Assembly: GCF_008843145.1 (NCBI RefSeq)
Contig: NZ_CP030265.1
Coordinates: 3,464,501 to 3,528,500, forward strand
Source: Skermanella pratensis
Lineage (GTDB): Bacteria > Pseudomonadota > Alphaproteobacteria > Azospirillales > Azospirillaceae
Direction of reading: 5' to 3'
Length of the DNA stretch: 64,000 nt
In this document: positions 1-13,191 of the stretch, in pieces
Position numbering within the stretch: position 1 is the stretch's first letter
Layout: the number at the start of each line of letters is the position of its first letter
The notes under the pieces: generated by a model
Seen by the model: only the letters and a program-made list of their open reading frames with translations
The model's database searches: none
Told to the model about the DNA's origin: nothing
Position numbers and translations under genes: made by a program

Positions 1-649
1 ACAGGTCCTCGGCGAATTTGGGCAGCTGCCCCGTGCCGAAGGCGGCCTCGTCGCGCACCATGAGGGGCGGCATCACCTCGGTGTAGCCGTGCTCGTTGAC
101 ATGGAGGTCGAGCATGAACTGGCCGATCGCCCGCTCCAGCCGAGCCAGCTTGCCGCGCAGGACGGTGAACCGCGCGCCCGACAGCTTGGCTCCGGCGGCG
201 AAGTCCATCAGCCCCAGCTTCTCGCCCAGTTCGAAATGCTCGACCGCATGGTTCAGGCGGGGCGGCTCGCCGACCCGGCGCAGCTCCACATTGCCGCTTT
301 CATCGGGTCCGTCGGGAACGTCGTCGGCCGGAATGTTGGGCAGGCTGGCGAGAAGGGTGTCAAGGGCGGCGCCGGTCTCCCGCTCCTGCTCCTCGGTCTG
401 CTGGATACCCTCCTTCAAGCCGGCGACTTCCGCCATCAGGTCCTGGGCACCGCGGCCCTCGCGCCTGGCCTTGCCGATCTCCTTGGAAGCCTCGTTGCGG
501 CGGGCCTGCATCTCCTGCAGCGCGGTCTGGGCGGCGCGGCGGCGGGCGTCGAGGTCCAGGATTTCACCCGACATGGGCGACAGACCCCGTCTCGCCAGAC
601 CACGGTCGAAAGCTTCGGGATTGTCGCGAATCAGGCGTAAGTCGTGCAT
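1..649 (-). CDS. serS: Seryl-tRNA synthetase, N-terminal part (cut by window edge)
   Basis: Charges tRNA-Ser with serine in the cytoplasm. The visible 216 residues begin [20 protein letters not shown], the usual SerRS opening, and continue into the long antiparallel coiled-coil arm (about residues 30-100, rich in E, A, R and Q) that contacts the tRNA. They then enter the class II catalytic domain ([19 protein letters not shown]). Motifs 2 and 3 lie outside the window. It is the last gene of tatA-tatB-tatC-serS, 121 bases after tatC, an order common in alphaproteobacteria. No frameshift is seen. Confidence 0.95.
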   Translation of the reverse strand, partial: MHDLRLIRDNPEAFDRGLARRGLSPMSGEILDLDARRRAAQTALQEMQARRNEASKEIGKARREGRGAQDLMAEVAGLKEGIQQTEEQERETGAALDTLLASLPNIPADDVPDGPDESGNVELRRVGEPPRLNHAVEHFELGEKLGLMDFAAGAKLSGARFTVLRGKLARLERAIGQFMLDLHVNEHGYTEVMPPLMVRDEAAFGTGQLPKFAEDL

Positions 650-770
650 GAGACCACTGGATCGAAGACGTTACGGGAAGTTGTTTATAAAGCTCCTCAT
701 GTCCCCGGTCCAGCCGTGCGGACCAGAGCGCGGCGGACCGTGTTCATTCCGCCGCACACTGTGGCCCTGA

Positions 771-1571
771 TCACTCAGCGGCTTCGGCTTCCTCTTCGCG
801 CTTCGCCCGCTGCTTCTCCATGACGCGCGCGATCTGCACCGAAATCTCGTACAGGGCATAGAGCGGTATGGCGAGACCCAGCTGACTGATCACGTCGGGC
901 GGCGTCATGATGGCGGCGGCGATCAGGATGATGACGATGGCGTACTTGCGCTTGGACGCCAGGGCTTCCGACGAGACGATGCCGGCCCTCGCCAGCAGGG
1001 TCAGCAGCACGGGAAGCTGGAACGCGATGCCGAAGGCGAAGATCAGGGTCATCACCAGCGACAGGTACTCGCCGACGCGCGCCTCGAACTGGATCGGCAG
1101 CCCCTCGGGGCCGGGCGCCAGCTGCTCGAAGCTCAGGAAGAAGCTCCAGGCGAGCGGAAAGACCGCGTAGTAGACCAGCGCGCCGCCCAGGAAGAACATG
1201 ATCGGCGTGGCGACCAGGAACGGCAGGAAGGCATTGCGCTCGTGCTTGTAGAGGCCGGGCGCGATGAACATCCAGAGCTGGCTGGCGATGACCGGGAAAG
1301 CCAGGAACATCGCCGCCCAGAACGCGACCTTGACGTAGGTGAAGAAGGCTTCCGTCAGGCCGGTATAGATCATCCGCCGCCCTTCATGGCCGAGCAGGTC
1401 GGCCAGCGGACGGACAAGGAAGGCGTAGATGTCGGCGCTGAAATAGTAGCAGATCAGGAAGGCGGCGAAGATCGCCGCTATCGAGTACATCAGCCGATTG
1501 CGCAGCTCGATCAGGTGATCGAGCAGCGGCATCTTGCTGTCGTCGAGGCCGTCGTCGCTCACGGTGGTCAC
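771..1571 (-). CDS. tatC: Sec-independent protein translocase TatC
   Basis: Polytopic inner-membrane receptor of the Tat pathway; with TatB it recognises twin-arginine signal peptides of folded proteins. The 266 residues start MPLLDHLIELRNRL after a short acidic lead and contain six hydrophobic segments. The conserved LYKHERN stretch after the second helix and the P-L-A-W-S-F-F periplasmic region are present. The C-terminus is charged (KQRAKREEEAEAAE). The start is GTG at 1571, overlapping the tatB stop by four bases (GTGA), so translation is probably coupled. Confidence 0.97.
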   Translation of the reverse strand: MTTVSDDGLDDSKMPLLDHLIELRNRLMYSIAAIFAAFLICYYFSADIYAFLVRPLADLLGHEGRRMIYTGLTEAFFTYVKVAFWAAMFLAFPVIASQLWMFIAPGLYKHERNAFLPFLVATPIMFFLGGALVYYAVFPLAWSFFLSFEQLAPGPEGLPIQFEARVGEYLSLVMTLIFAFGIAFQLPVLLTLLARAGIVSSEALASKRKYAIVIILIAAAIMTPPDVISQLGLAIPLYALYEISVQIARVMEKQRAKREEEAEAAE

Positions 1572-2074
1572 GCCCGCTTGTCAGGGGTATCGCCCGGCAC
1601 CACGGCCGGTTCGGGAATCTTGTGGTCGGCCGCTGCGGCGGGAAGCTGCGGCGGCGCGTCCGCCGCGGGGATCTGGGCCGCCTGGACCGCCCCGGTCCCC
1701 CGGACATCCCGGTGGGCCGCCCTGTCCGCCTCGGCCTCCGGGTCATCCTCGTCGCGCGGGCGGGCCGTGACGGCGGGGCTGGAAGTGATGTTGGGGTCGA
1801 ACGCATTGCGCAGGGAACCGGAGGGGTCGATGGTATTCTCGACCTCCTTCGTCAGGTTCAGGTTGCGCAGCTCGGTCGCCTGCCGGCGCACGTCCTCCAG
1901 ATCGGCATCGCGGATCATCTCGTCCACGCTGTTCTGGAAGTCGCGGGTCAGCATGCGCGCCTTGCGCACCCAGATGCCGACGGTCTTCAGGACCTTGGGC
2001 AAGTCCTTGGGCCCTATCACGAGCAACGCCACCACCATGATGACGAGCAGTTCGGACCAGCCAATATCAAGCAT
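1568..2074 (-). CDS. tatB: Sec-independent protein translocase TatB
   Basis: Inner-membrane Tat component that forms the substrate receptor with TatC. The 168 residues begin MLDIGWSELLVIMVVALLVI, a single N-terminal membrane helix with the TatB-type acidic residue after the opening. A G-P-K-D-L-P hinge and a long amphipathic helix (about 25-85) follow. A low-complexity tail rich in A, P and D makes up the last 70 residues, longer than in many TatB proteins. It overlaps tatC by four bases and lies 101 bases after tatA. Confidence 0.95.
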   Translation of the reverse strand: MLDIGWSELLVIMVVALLVIGPKDLPKVLKTVGIWVRKARMLTRDFQNSVDEMIRDADLEDVRRQATELRNLNLTKEVENTIDPSGSLRNAFDPNITSSPAVTARPRDEDDPEAEADRAAHRDVRGTGAVQAAQIPAADAPPQLPAAAADHKIPEPAVVPGDTPDKRA

Positions 2075-2175
2075 TACGGATCGTCCAGGGACGGCGGAAG
2101 GGACCCACTACGATAGGCGGGGCGGCGGGCGACATGGAACTGCCAGGCGCTTTGCGGACGCTCTGCCGGGTCCGC

Positions 2176-2487
2176 TCAGGTCTTGGCCGTCTCGTCCTTC
2201 TTGACCGTGGTGGTGTGATCCACCGTCGGAGCCCCTGTCGCCGGAACGGGAGCCGCGGGATGCCCCGGCGCGGCATGGACCGAGGTCTGGACCGGCTGGG
2301 TCGTGGCGTGGCTGTCGATCACCCGGGGCTGATCGGCGACACCGTCATCGTCGTCGTCCTTCAGTCCGGACTTGAAGTTCTTGACCCCCTTGGCGACGTC
2401 ACCCATCACCTTCGGCAGCTTGCCGGCTCCGAAAATGATCAGGACGATCACGAGGATCAGGACCACCTGCCAAATACCGATACTCAT
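2176..2487 (-). CDS. tatA: Sec-independent protein translocase TatA
   Basis: Pore-forming component of the Tat translocase. The 103-residue protein has one N-terminal membrane helix (MSIGIWQVVLILVIVLIIFG) followed by the hinge G-A-G-K-L-P-K and the amphipathic helix G-D-V-A-K-G-V-K-N-F-K-S-G-L. Then comes an Asp run (DDDDD) and an unstructured Pro/Ala/Thr tail. The short size and F-G hinge fit TatA rather than TatB. It is first in tatA-tatB-tatC-serS. A possible Tat substrate in this window is the formamidase-like protein at 29153-30607 (RRTFLK motif). Confidence 0.95.
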   Translation of the reverse strand: MSIGIWQVVLILVIVLIIFGAGKLPKVMGDVAKGVKNFKSGLKDDDDDGVADQPRVIDSHATTQPVQTSVHAAPGHPAAPVPATGAPTVDHTTTVKKDETAKT

Positions 2488-2563
2488 TGAGAATTCTCCA
2501 AAGTCCGCTCATGGGTGCGCGCTGCGGCGGGATATTGGCAGAAAGGCAAACCGACCGCAACGA

Positions 2564-2587
2564 CCCGGGGGGCCAAACCACCCCGGG
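2564..2587 (-). terminator. GC-rich hairpin after the ABC ATPase gene
   Basis: A perfect inverted repeat with 7-base arms (CCCGGGG at 2564-2570, CCCCGGG at 2581-2587) and a 10-base loop starts 13 bases past the stop of the minus-strand ABC ATPase gene and precedes tatA. No clean T-run follows, so it may be a weak or Rho-assisted terminator. Confidence 0.4.
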
Positions 2588-2600
2588 ATATCACAACTGT

Positions 2601-3890
<1,290 letters not shown>

Positions 3891-4224
3891 CGGTCCCGGT
3901 CGCTGCTTTCATGGGCGGGCACAAGCGGCTATTAAGCCACGCCGGACCAGGATTGCAATTGGTTCTTAAAACCAGTCGCAAGGCGGAGGTGGTTTGTCGC
4001 AGGCCACTACTGGCCGGAGGGGTGCCCGACCGCCTGCCGGTCGGACAGATCCTTTGTGCAGGCCAGCGGAAAACAGCAGATCAGGTTCGCTATGGGCATC
4101 TTTGCGATCCCGGCGCTGCGAAGGGCAAGTCCGGCCAGCCCGACATCAGGAGGGTTGCAGCACCTTGACACCAAAGCCGTAAAAATGGCATGAAATCGGC
4201 TTAAAATAGCGACTTCAAGGATCG
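3891..4224. other. Intergenic region, no gene seen
   Basis: These 334 bases separate the minus-strand ABC ATPase from the plus-strand small gene at 4225 and should hold two divergent promoters. A TTGACA hexamer lies at 4165-4170 and an AT-rich TAAAAT at 4202-4207, but their spacing does not fit one promoter. No convincing coding sequence or RNA gene was found. Confidence 0.4.
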
Positions 4225-4497
4225 ATGATGTCGTTTGACGAGTTTGTTCAACGATTGACGCAGTGTCTTGAAGCGGCATTCGGCCCCGGAAAGGTCAAGG
4301 TCCAGCCGGTAGGTGGCTTCGGGAATCACGGCAGGCAGTTTAGTGTCGGTAGCAACCACGTGATCCTCAATCCTGCCGTCGGAGGTTTGGACGTCAATGA
4401 TGCTCCCAAAGCAAAGTTCGTCGCGAAGTTCGACCGCATGATGCGGCCTATCCCCCAGGGGAACAGGTTCTTATTGGATTGCGCGCGCCATTCTTGA
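4225..4497 (+). CDS. Hypothetical protein, 90 residues
   Basis: Not recognised. The protein begins MMSFDEFVQRLTQCLEAAFG and is mixed alpha/beta, with no signal peptide or membrane segment. An AAGG sequence (4217-4220) lies four to seven bases before the tandem ATG codons, which supports translation. It lies 68 bases before a broken hicB-like gene, so it could be part of a decayed toxin-antitoxin or defence module, but it lacks HicA features (GSHH or HPKK-like motifs). It could also be spurious. Confidence 0.45.
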   Translation: MMSFDEFVQRLTQCLEAAFGPGKVKVQPVGGFGNHGRQFSVGSNHVILNPAVGGLDVNDAPKAKFVAKFDRMMRPIPQGNRFLLDCARHS

Positions 4498-4565
4498 TAG
4501 CTTATCGAAGTTGGTATACCCTAAACCTTCACGTTATGGTCGCATGACGTTAGGCAGGCAACCCA

Positions 4566-5066
4566 ATGGCTACTTATCCGGCGACGGTCAAGAACGATCC
4601 TGATGAAGGAATATTCGTGATCGAGTTTCCTGACTTTGAATAAGCGATCGCCGCAGGAAGAATAGAAAAGGATAATCCTGTAGACGTCGGCCGAAGATGC
4701 CTGATGGACACCATCTGGTTCCGATTGGAAGGGGGGCGTGGGATACCTGCGCCCTCGCAGGTGAGTTCGGATCAGCTTCCGATCCCGGTCGTCAATTTCA
4801 CCGTCAATGACAATGCGACGATAGAAAACGCCGTTCTCGACTCTTTCGTGAGAGCCGTCGACGAGTCCGCGAGGGAGTTCATGAGGCGCGGCAGGCACCG
4901 GATTGCCGAGGCTGTCCAATCGAAGCAATGGCGCCCCGGGAACGGCAGGATATCCAACGTCCAGGAAGCGCATATGGCGAAGGTGTGGGACATCGTCGCG
5001 TCACTCCTACCACACCGCGAAGAGGCGAGATCGGAAAGCCGGAACGCTGCCCGACCGAACTTCTGA
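4566..5066 (+). pseudogene. HicB-like antitoxin gene, interrupted by in-frame TAA
   Basis: From ATG 4566 the frame reads MATYPATVKNDPDEGIFVIE then FPDFE, followed by TAA at 4641-4643. The same frame continues with AIAAGRIEKDN...CLMDTIWFRLEGG and IPAPS. Read through the stop, this matches the HicB antitoxin fold (YPA-x-D-x-G-F-V-I-x-F-P-D-F, A-I-A-x-G, then G-x-x-I-P-A-P-S). About 90 further residues to 5066 do not resemble the usual HicB DNA-binding tail and may come from another source. No hicA toxin gene is visible on either side. A downstream restart at 4704 is possible but would lack the N-terminal beta-strand. Identification is by motif pattern only. Confidence 0.55.
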
Positions 5067-5113
5067 ACCCTGCCCTTCCTTACGGGACGCTTCTCCTCAG
5101 GAAGATTCATCGG

Positions 5114-6415
5114 TCAAGCCGACTGCTGGTCATTGACGCGCCTTGATCGGAATTTTTCCGAGTGGCCGCTGCGCCACCCCCGGGCGACCGCGAAACCGCC
5201 GACGGCCAGCAGCATCGGGAGGATCGAGAAGAGGAAGCGCCCTTCCTCGCCCCGTTCCCCGACGGACACCAGAACCGCGACGAGAAGCGTCGAGGCGGCC
5301 AGCCACCAGCGTTGGTCGAGCCATGGCCATGACCTGCGGCGGATCAGCACGGCCGCCCCGGCGACGACATAACCGGCCAGGGTGATGACCAGAGCCGTCA
5401 CGGCGCCCCGATAGACCGTGATGCCCACCCCCTGCGGGTCGCGGTCGTACATCCGGGTCGGCGCGCTGGCGAAAACCGCGAGACGGTCCAGGACATGGCC
5501 TGCCGCCCGGAACGGCTCTTCCAGGATCCTGGCGACGACCAGCGATTTCAGCGCCTCGCTCTCCCTGTAGACTTCCGACGTGTTCAGGTCGGCCCAAAGT
5601 TCGTTCGCGCCCTCCCGCACGCGTGGCAGTTCCTCCAGGCGGCGGGCGGCCCGTATGTCGGGGTCGAATTCCTCCCAGGCCCGCTGAAGGTTGAAACCGG
5701 ACACGTTGGTCCAGGTCAGCTGTTGGTCGTGGGCCAGCCAGACATGCAGGTGCCACCCGCCCGAGAGTATCACCACGGGAAGGAGGAAGGCGGCCAGGGC
5801 CCCTGCCCTTCCCCGCGCCGAGGGAGGTGCCGTCCCGACGATGCGGTGGATCTCCACCGCCATGAACAGCGGCAGCAGGAAGACCATGAAGGGCCGGGTC
5901 AGATCCAGGAGCGAGAGACACAGCCCTGCCGCCGCCAGCGTTCCGGGCCGCCGGCCTCTCAGCCACGCCCGGACCAGCAGGAAATAGCCCAGCGTCAGCA
6001 GGGCGAACAGGGGATCGTAGTTGGCCGGGTTGCCGGCATGGACCGCCACGCCGCGGTGAGCCAGGAACAGCCCCAGGATCAGCACGGCGATCCGCAACCG
6101 CGGCTCCGCCGGCTGGATCAGCACGGCCATCGTGAAAGCCAGCGCGATCGTGACGGGATAGAGGACACTCGAGAACAGCGTCAGGTCTTGGAAACCGACC
6201 CACCAAAGCAGTTCCAGCGTCGAGAGCACGGGAGGCATCCCGGTCCGCAACCCCGCCAGGTGGTTCCAGACGTCGCCGACTGTCCGGATAGTCTCCAGGT
6301 CCAGCACCCGCATCCAGGTGACCGAGGCGGTGGCCGCGTAGCCCCAGACCGGTACCAGGAAAATGCCGCAGATCAGCAGGAACCGCGCGACGTTCCCGCA
6401 CCTATCGATACCCAT
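5114..6415 (-). CDS. Multi-pass membrane protein, GT-C glycosyltransferase-like
   Basis: The 433-residue protein has about ten hydrophobic segments, including one near the N-terminus (FLLICGIFLVPVWGYAA) and one near the C-terminus (LPMLLAVGGFAVARGW). A hydrophilic stretch (about residues 235-310) resembles the periplasmic loop of lipid-linked-sugar glycosyltransferases. An acidic DLE motif follows the first helix (VLDLETIR), as in the GT39/GT83 fold. I cannot identify a specific family or substrate. It lies 48 bases after the DUF1194 gene on the same strand and may be cotranscribed with it. Confidence 0.55.
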   Translation of the reverse strand: MGIDRCGNVARFLLICGIFLVPVWGYAATASVTWMRVLDLETIRTVGDVWNHLAGLRTGMPPVLSTLELLWWVGFQDLTLFSSVLYPVTIALAFTMAVLIQPAEPRLRIAVLILGLFLAHRGVAVHAGNPANYDPLFALLTLGYFLLVRAWLRGRRPGTLAAAGLCLSLLDLTRPFMVFLLPLFMAVEIHRIVGTAPPSARGRAGALAAFLLPVVILSGGWHLHVWLAHDQQLTWTNVSGFNLQRAWEEFDPDIRAARRLEELPRVREGANELWADLNTSEVYRESEALKSLVVARILEEPFRAAGHVLDRLAVFASAPTRMYDRDPQGVGITVYRGAVTALVITLAGYVVAGAAVLIRRRSWPWLDQRWWLAASTLLVAVLVSVGERGEEGRFLFSILPMLLAVGGFAVARGWRSGHSEKFRSRRVNDQQSA

Positions 6416-6463
6416 TCCGGCGACCCGCGCTCCAGTCCAGTGTCAGGACTTCCGAACACGGGG

Positions 6464-7192
6464 TCAGGGAACAGGTTCCGGCAGGGCCGCGATCTCCCTC
6501 AGCAGTTTCGCGAGGATCGCGTCGGCGAAGCTCGCGGGGCCTCTGGCGACGACGACGAAGGAGCCGGGACCGCCGATCACGTTGTCCTGGAAATAGACAT
6601 CCAGGTGACGCCGCCGGTCTCGATCCTCGGCCCAGGGCAGCAGGCCCGCGCGGAGGATCGGCAGTCCGTTGATAATGACCCCCGACTTGACGGCATCGTC
6701 GCGGGCAAGCGTGACCGGGCGACCGACATTGTTCTCGCCGTCGCCCGAGATGTCGATCACCTGCCGCGTTCCTTCGAACCCGTTCGTGGCGAACAGGTTG
6801 ACGCAGTGGTCGATCAGGGCGCTGATCGAGGTCCGCGCCTCCGTCACCGTCGGCCCGCCCGCCAGCTCCCGGCTGAACGACTTGGCGCTCGCCGGGCCGT
6901 CGATCATCCGCCAGTCCGCCACCGTGCGCTGCAGCTTGTCGTCCGCCCATTCCACGTAGGTCACCGCGATACGGCCCAGCGCGCCGCCCTGGATCGCCTC
7001 CACCACCCGCCTGTCGGTGATCGCGCGGGCATAGCCGCTGCGCTGCAGATGGGCATCCTCTTCGTTGACCGAGCCGGAGACATCCACGGCTAGCACCAGC
7101 TCGAGGTCCACCGGAATCTCCGCCCGGGCCGTCATGGCGGAAACCGCCAGCACCAGCCCGGCGCATCCGCTCAGCACCGCACGCACCCTCAT
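6464..7192 (-). CDS. Secreted DUF1194 (von Willebrand A-like) protein
   Basis: A 242-residue protein with a Sec signal peptide (about residues 1-24, cleavage after TARA) and one von Willebrand A-like domain. The metal-site motif D-V-S-G-S is at about residue 37. A conserved Thr follows in the central region, and IDISGDGENN is at about residues 145-155. This matches the DUF1194 family of periplasmic proteins in proteobacteria, whose function is unknown. It is divergent from the fructose operon and shares a 92-base promoter region with it. Confidence 0.8.
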   Translation of the reverse strand: MRVRAVLSGCAGLVLAVSAMTARAEIPVDLELVLAVDVSGSVNEEDAHLQRSGYARAITDRRVVEAIQGGALGRIAVTYVEWADDKLQRTVADWRMIDGPASAKSFSRELAGGPTVTEARTSISALIDHCVNLFATNGFEGTRQVIDISGDGENNVGRPVTLARDDAVKSGVIINGLPILRAGLLPWAEDRDRRRHLDVYFQDNVIGGPGSFVVVARGPASFADAILAKLLREIAALPEPVP

Positions 7193-7284
7193 CCTGTTTC
7201 CCCCAATGCCAACCCTGTGATTGCAACGCTTTCTCCGGCATCGGGTTAGATAGTTTGAGTCTGATGCCCGAAAAGGAAAGCCGA

Positions 7285-9804
<2,520 letters not shown>

Positions 9805-9825
9805 GCCATGGACAACAGGGAAACG

Positions 9826-10824
9826 ATGGACACCGAAACCGCCGAGGTCACCCGGGCGACGGGAGCCGCTGATGCCGACACGACGATCCGCGTCGCCACC
9901 GTCACTCTCAATCCGGCGATCGACCAGACGATCTCCATCCCGAATTTCGCCGCAGGACAGGTCAACCGCGTCGAGTGGGAACAGGCCGATCCCGGGGGCA
10001 AGGGCGTCAACGTCGCGGCCTTCCTCGCCGATTTCGGCTGCGCGGTCAGCGTCACCGGGATCCTCGGCACGGACAACATCGAGATCTTCCGGAGCTTCTT
10101 CGCCGACAAGGGAATAGCCGACCGCTTCGTGACCGTGCCCGGCCGGACGCGGGCCAACGTGAAGATCCTGGACACGCCCAACAAGCGCATCACCGACATA
10201 AACCTGCCGGGCCTGCCCTTCTCGGCGGAGAGCCTGACCTGGCTGCGGGGCGCCATCGACACGCTGGCGGTCGACCACGACTGGTTCGTGCTGTCCGGCA
10301 GCACGCCGTCGGGCACGCCGGAGACGGTCTACGCCGAGATGGTCGCCGACCTGCGCGGGCGCGGCAAGAACGTCGTGCTGGACGCCAGCGGCCCCGCCTT
10401 CGCGCGCGGCGTCGCGGCGCTGCCCTACGCGATCAAGCCGAACCTGGAGGAACTGGAGGAGCTGGTCGGCCGCAAGCTGCCCGACGAAGCCGCTGTTCTG
10501 GCCGCGGTCCTGGAACTGATCGACCGCGGCATCGGCTGCGTCGTCGTCTCCATGGGGGCCGACGGCGCGATCTTCGCCGAAGGCACGGCCCGCCTCGCGG
10601 TCAGGCCGCCGGCGGTCATCGTGCGCAGCACAGTGGGAGCCGGCGACGCCATGGTCGCCGGGTTCATCGCGGGCAGGCTGCGCGGCCTGGACCTGGAAGG
10701 TTGCGCCCGCCTGGCGACCGCCTTCTCGCTCGGCACGCTGACGACCGTCGGGCCGCACCTGCCGCCGCTGGAAACGATCGAGAAATCCATGGACGAGATC
10801 GATATCCGGGTCCTCGCCCGCTAG
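9826..10824 (+). CDS. fruK: 1-phosphofructokinase
   Basis: Phosphorylates fructose-1-phosphate to fructose-1,6-bisphosphate after PTS uptake. PfkB-family features: N-terminal TLNPAIDQT, glycine motif [10 protein letters not shown], and the C-terminal catalytic [13 protein letters not shown] with the base Asp in G-A-G-D. The family core begins about 20 residues in. ATG 9826 is preferred over ATG 9808 because AGGGA sits just ahead of it. It lies 21 bases after fruB and 33 before fruA. Confidence 0.93.
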   Translation: MDTETAEVTRATGAADADTTIRVATVTLNPAIDQTISIPNFAAGQVNRVEWEQADPGGKGVNVAAFLADFGCAVSVTGILGTDNIEIFRSFFADKGIADRFVTVPGRTRANVKILDTPNKRITDINLPGLPFSAESLTWLRGAIDTLAVDHDWFVLSGSTPSGTPETVYAEMVADLRGRGKNVVLDASGPAFARGVAALPYAIKPNLEELEELVGRKLPDEAAVLAAVLELIDRGIGCVVVSMGADGAIFAEGTARLAVRPPAVIVRSTVGAGDAMVAGFIAGRLRGLDLEGCARLATAFSLGTLTTVGPHLPPLETIEKSMDEIDIRVLAR

Positions 10825-10857
10825 ACGCATTACCGCTGCCGCCTGGAGAAGAGAACC

Positions 10858-12758
10858 ATGAAGAAAGTCGTCGCCGTGACGGGTTCCAGGGCCTCCGCGG
10901 CCCACACCGCGATGGCGGCCGAAGCGCTGGAAGCCACGGCCGACATGCTCGGATACGATATCCGCGTCGAACGCATCGGTCCCGACGGCACGTCCGACCG
11001 GCTTTCCGACGTGGAGATCCGCAACGCCGACGTCGTGATCCTGGCGACCGACCAGCCCGACGACCAGGATCGCTTCCAGGGCAAGAGCGTCCGCCGCGCC
11101 ACCCCCAGCGAAGCGATCCGCCACACCGCGCGCCTGCTGCGCGAGGCCGCCGGGGACCGGGAGCTGCCGAAGGTCGCCGAACTGGCGTCTCCCGGAACCG
11201 TGCCGCTTCAACCGACGCCCGTCGCTCCCCGGCGCCACCTCCCAGCCCCCTTCCCGGCCCATCCGGCGACGCGGCCCCTCAGCCTTCCCGGGCAGCACCG
11301 CCGTCCGTCGCGGAGACGCCGAAGCGGATCGTCGCGATCACGTCGTGCCCGACGGGCATCGCCCACACCTTCATGGCGGCGGAAGCGCTGAACAAGGCCG
11401 CCCGCGCCATGGGACACCAGATCAAGGTGGAGACCCAGGGGTCGGTCGGCGCCGGCAATCCCCTGACGCCGGAGGAGATCGAGGCCGCTGACGTGGTGAT
11501 CATCGCGGCCGACACGAACGTGGCGCTGGACCGATTCAGCAACAAGCGGGTCTATTCCACATCCACCGGCAGGGCGCTGAAGGGCGGGAAGGAGGTCATC
11601 GCGACCGCCTTCGAAAAAGCCGAGATGCCCGGGGACGGCGGAGGTGCGGCAGCCGGCTCCAAGCCCGCCGCCGGCAGGAATCTCGCGGGCGAGGTCGAGC
11701 GGCTGAAGGCCGAGCGATCGGCCCAGCGTACCGGACCGTACAAGCACCTGATGACCGGCGTGTCCTACACGATCCCGGTAGTCGTCGCGGGCGGTCTCGC
11801 CATCGCGCTGTCCTTCATGTTCGGCATCGACGCGGCGAACGAGGAAGGCTCGCTCGCCGCGGCACTGATGCAGATCGGCGGAGAGGCCGCCTTCGCCCTG
11901 ATGGTGCCGGTCCTGTCCGGCTACATCGCCTTCTCCATCGCCGACCGCCCCGGCCTCGCGCCGGGCCTGATCGGCGGCATGCTCGCCAGCCAGATCGGCG
12001 CAGGCTTCCTGGGCGGGTTGGCTTCGGGATTCCTGGCGGGATACATCGCCTATTACCTCAGAAGCTGGATCAGGCTGCCGCAGAACCTGGAAGGGCTGAA
12101 ACCGGTGCTGATCATCCCGCTGCTCGCCAGCGTCGCGGTCGGCCTGCTGATGATCTACGTGGTCGGCACGCCGATCGCGGCGATCCTGTCCGGCCTGACC
12201 GCATGGCTCAGCGGCATGACCTCGGCCAACGCGGTGTTCCTGGGCCTGCTGCTGGGCGGCATGATGGCGGTGGACATGGGCGGCCCGGTCAACAAGTCGG
12301 CCTATACCTTCGCGGTCGGGCTGCTGGCTTCGCAGACCTACCTGCCGATGGCGGCCGTCATGGCGGCCGGCATGACCCCGCCGCTGGGCCTCGCCCTCGC
12401 CACCGTGCTGGCGAAGAACCGCTTCACGCCCGACGAGCGGGATGCGGGCAAGGCTGCCGCCGTGCTGGGCATCTCGTTCATCACCGAGGGCGCGATCCCG
12501 TTTGCCGCCAAGGACCCGTTGCGGGTGATCCCGCCGGCGATCGTCGGCTCCGCCCTGACCGGTGCGCTCTCCATGCTGTTCGGCTGCATGCTGCGGGCGC
12601 CCCACGGCGGCATCTTCGTGCTGGGCATCCCCAACGCGGTGACCAACGTAGGATTCTACGCGCTTGCCATCGTGATCGGGACGGTGGTGACCGCCGGCCT
12701 GGTGATCCTGTTCAAGAAGCCGGGAACGGAGGCGACCTTGGGCGCCGAGGCGGCGTAG
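10858..12758 (+). pseudogene. fruA: Fructose PTS permease EIIB'BC, with apparent frameshift in the linker
   Basis: Membrane permease that imports fructose as fructose-1-phosphate. The first frame (from ATG 10858, good GGAGAAG site) encodes the B' domain ([20 protein letters not shown]) and then runs into a meaningless tail ending at 11391. The B domain ([20 protein letters not shown], active Cys) and the C domain with about nine membrane helices and the [11 protein letters not shown] and [10 protein letters not shown] signatures continue in the -1 frame to 12758. Adding one C to the CCCC run at 11227-11230 gives a continuous Pro/Ala linker (V-A-P-P-A-P-P-P-S) and a ~633-residue protein of normal FruA size. 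This may be a true mutation, a sequencing error or slippage. Confidence 0.85.
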
Positions 12759-12792
12759 CCCGTTTCAACGGTCGGGAGTGTGCGACGATCCC

Positions 12793-13188
12793 CTATTCCG
12801 CAGCCGCCCCCGTCGCGACGTTCCCCGTGGCGCCATGCTGCGCGCCGACGTCCGGAGGTGCCATGACCTCCTCGCCGTCGTCCACCTCCACCGTCACGGT
12901 GCCGTCGGGCTCCACCCTGGCGGCATAGGTCTTGATGCCGCAGGCGCCGTTGAGAGAGCTTCCCGTTTTCAGGTCGAACATCCAGTCATGCAGGGGACAA
13001 ACCAGGGCGTGACCGCCCAGCATGCCGTCGGCGAGCGGTCCCGACCGATGCGGGCAGGTTGCTTGCGTCGCGTAGACGCCGCCGTCGCGGGTACGGAAGA
13101 CGGCGACGCGGCGGTCGCCGAGCTTGAAGGTGCGACCCTCCCCGGCCGGGAGGCCGGTGAGGGGACCCAGGGTGAAGCGGTCTGCCAT
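12793..13188 (-). CDS. nirD: Nitrite reductase (NADH) small subunit, Rieske type
   Basis: Small subunit of assimilatory nitrite reductase. The 131 residues form a Rieske [2Fe-2S] domain with both cluster motifs intact: C-P-H-R (about residue 45) and C-P-L-H-D (about residue 64). The last 20 residues are a low-complexity A/G tail. It is the last gene of the nitrate operon, three bases after nirB, and converges on fruA with only 34 bases between them. Confidence 0.93.
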   Translation of the reverse strand: MADRFTLGPLTGLPAGEGRTFKLGDRRVAVFRTRDGGVYATQATCPHRSGPLADGMLGGHALVCPLHDWMFDLKTGSSLNGACGIKTYAARVEPDGTVTVEVDDGEEVMAPPDVGAQHGATGNVATGAAAE

Positions 13189-13191
13189 GGT

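Noticed and set aside
4165..4207. TTGACA and TAAAAT as a promoter for the gene at 4225
   Set aside because: The two elements are 31 bases apart, too far for one sigma-70 promoter.
9975..11220. Apparent N-terminal part of a 927-codon frame running into fruA
   Set aside because: The first ~415 codons overlap fruK in another frame and have no family features; only the part after about 11230 is real coding (FruA B and C domains).
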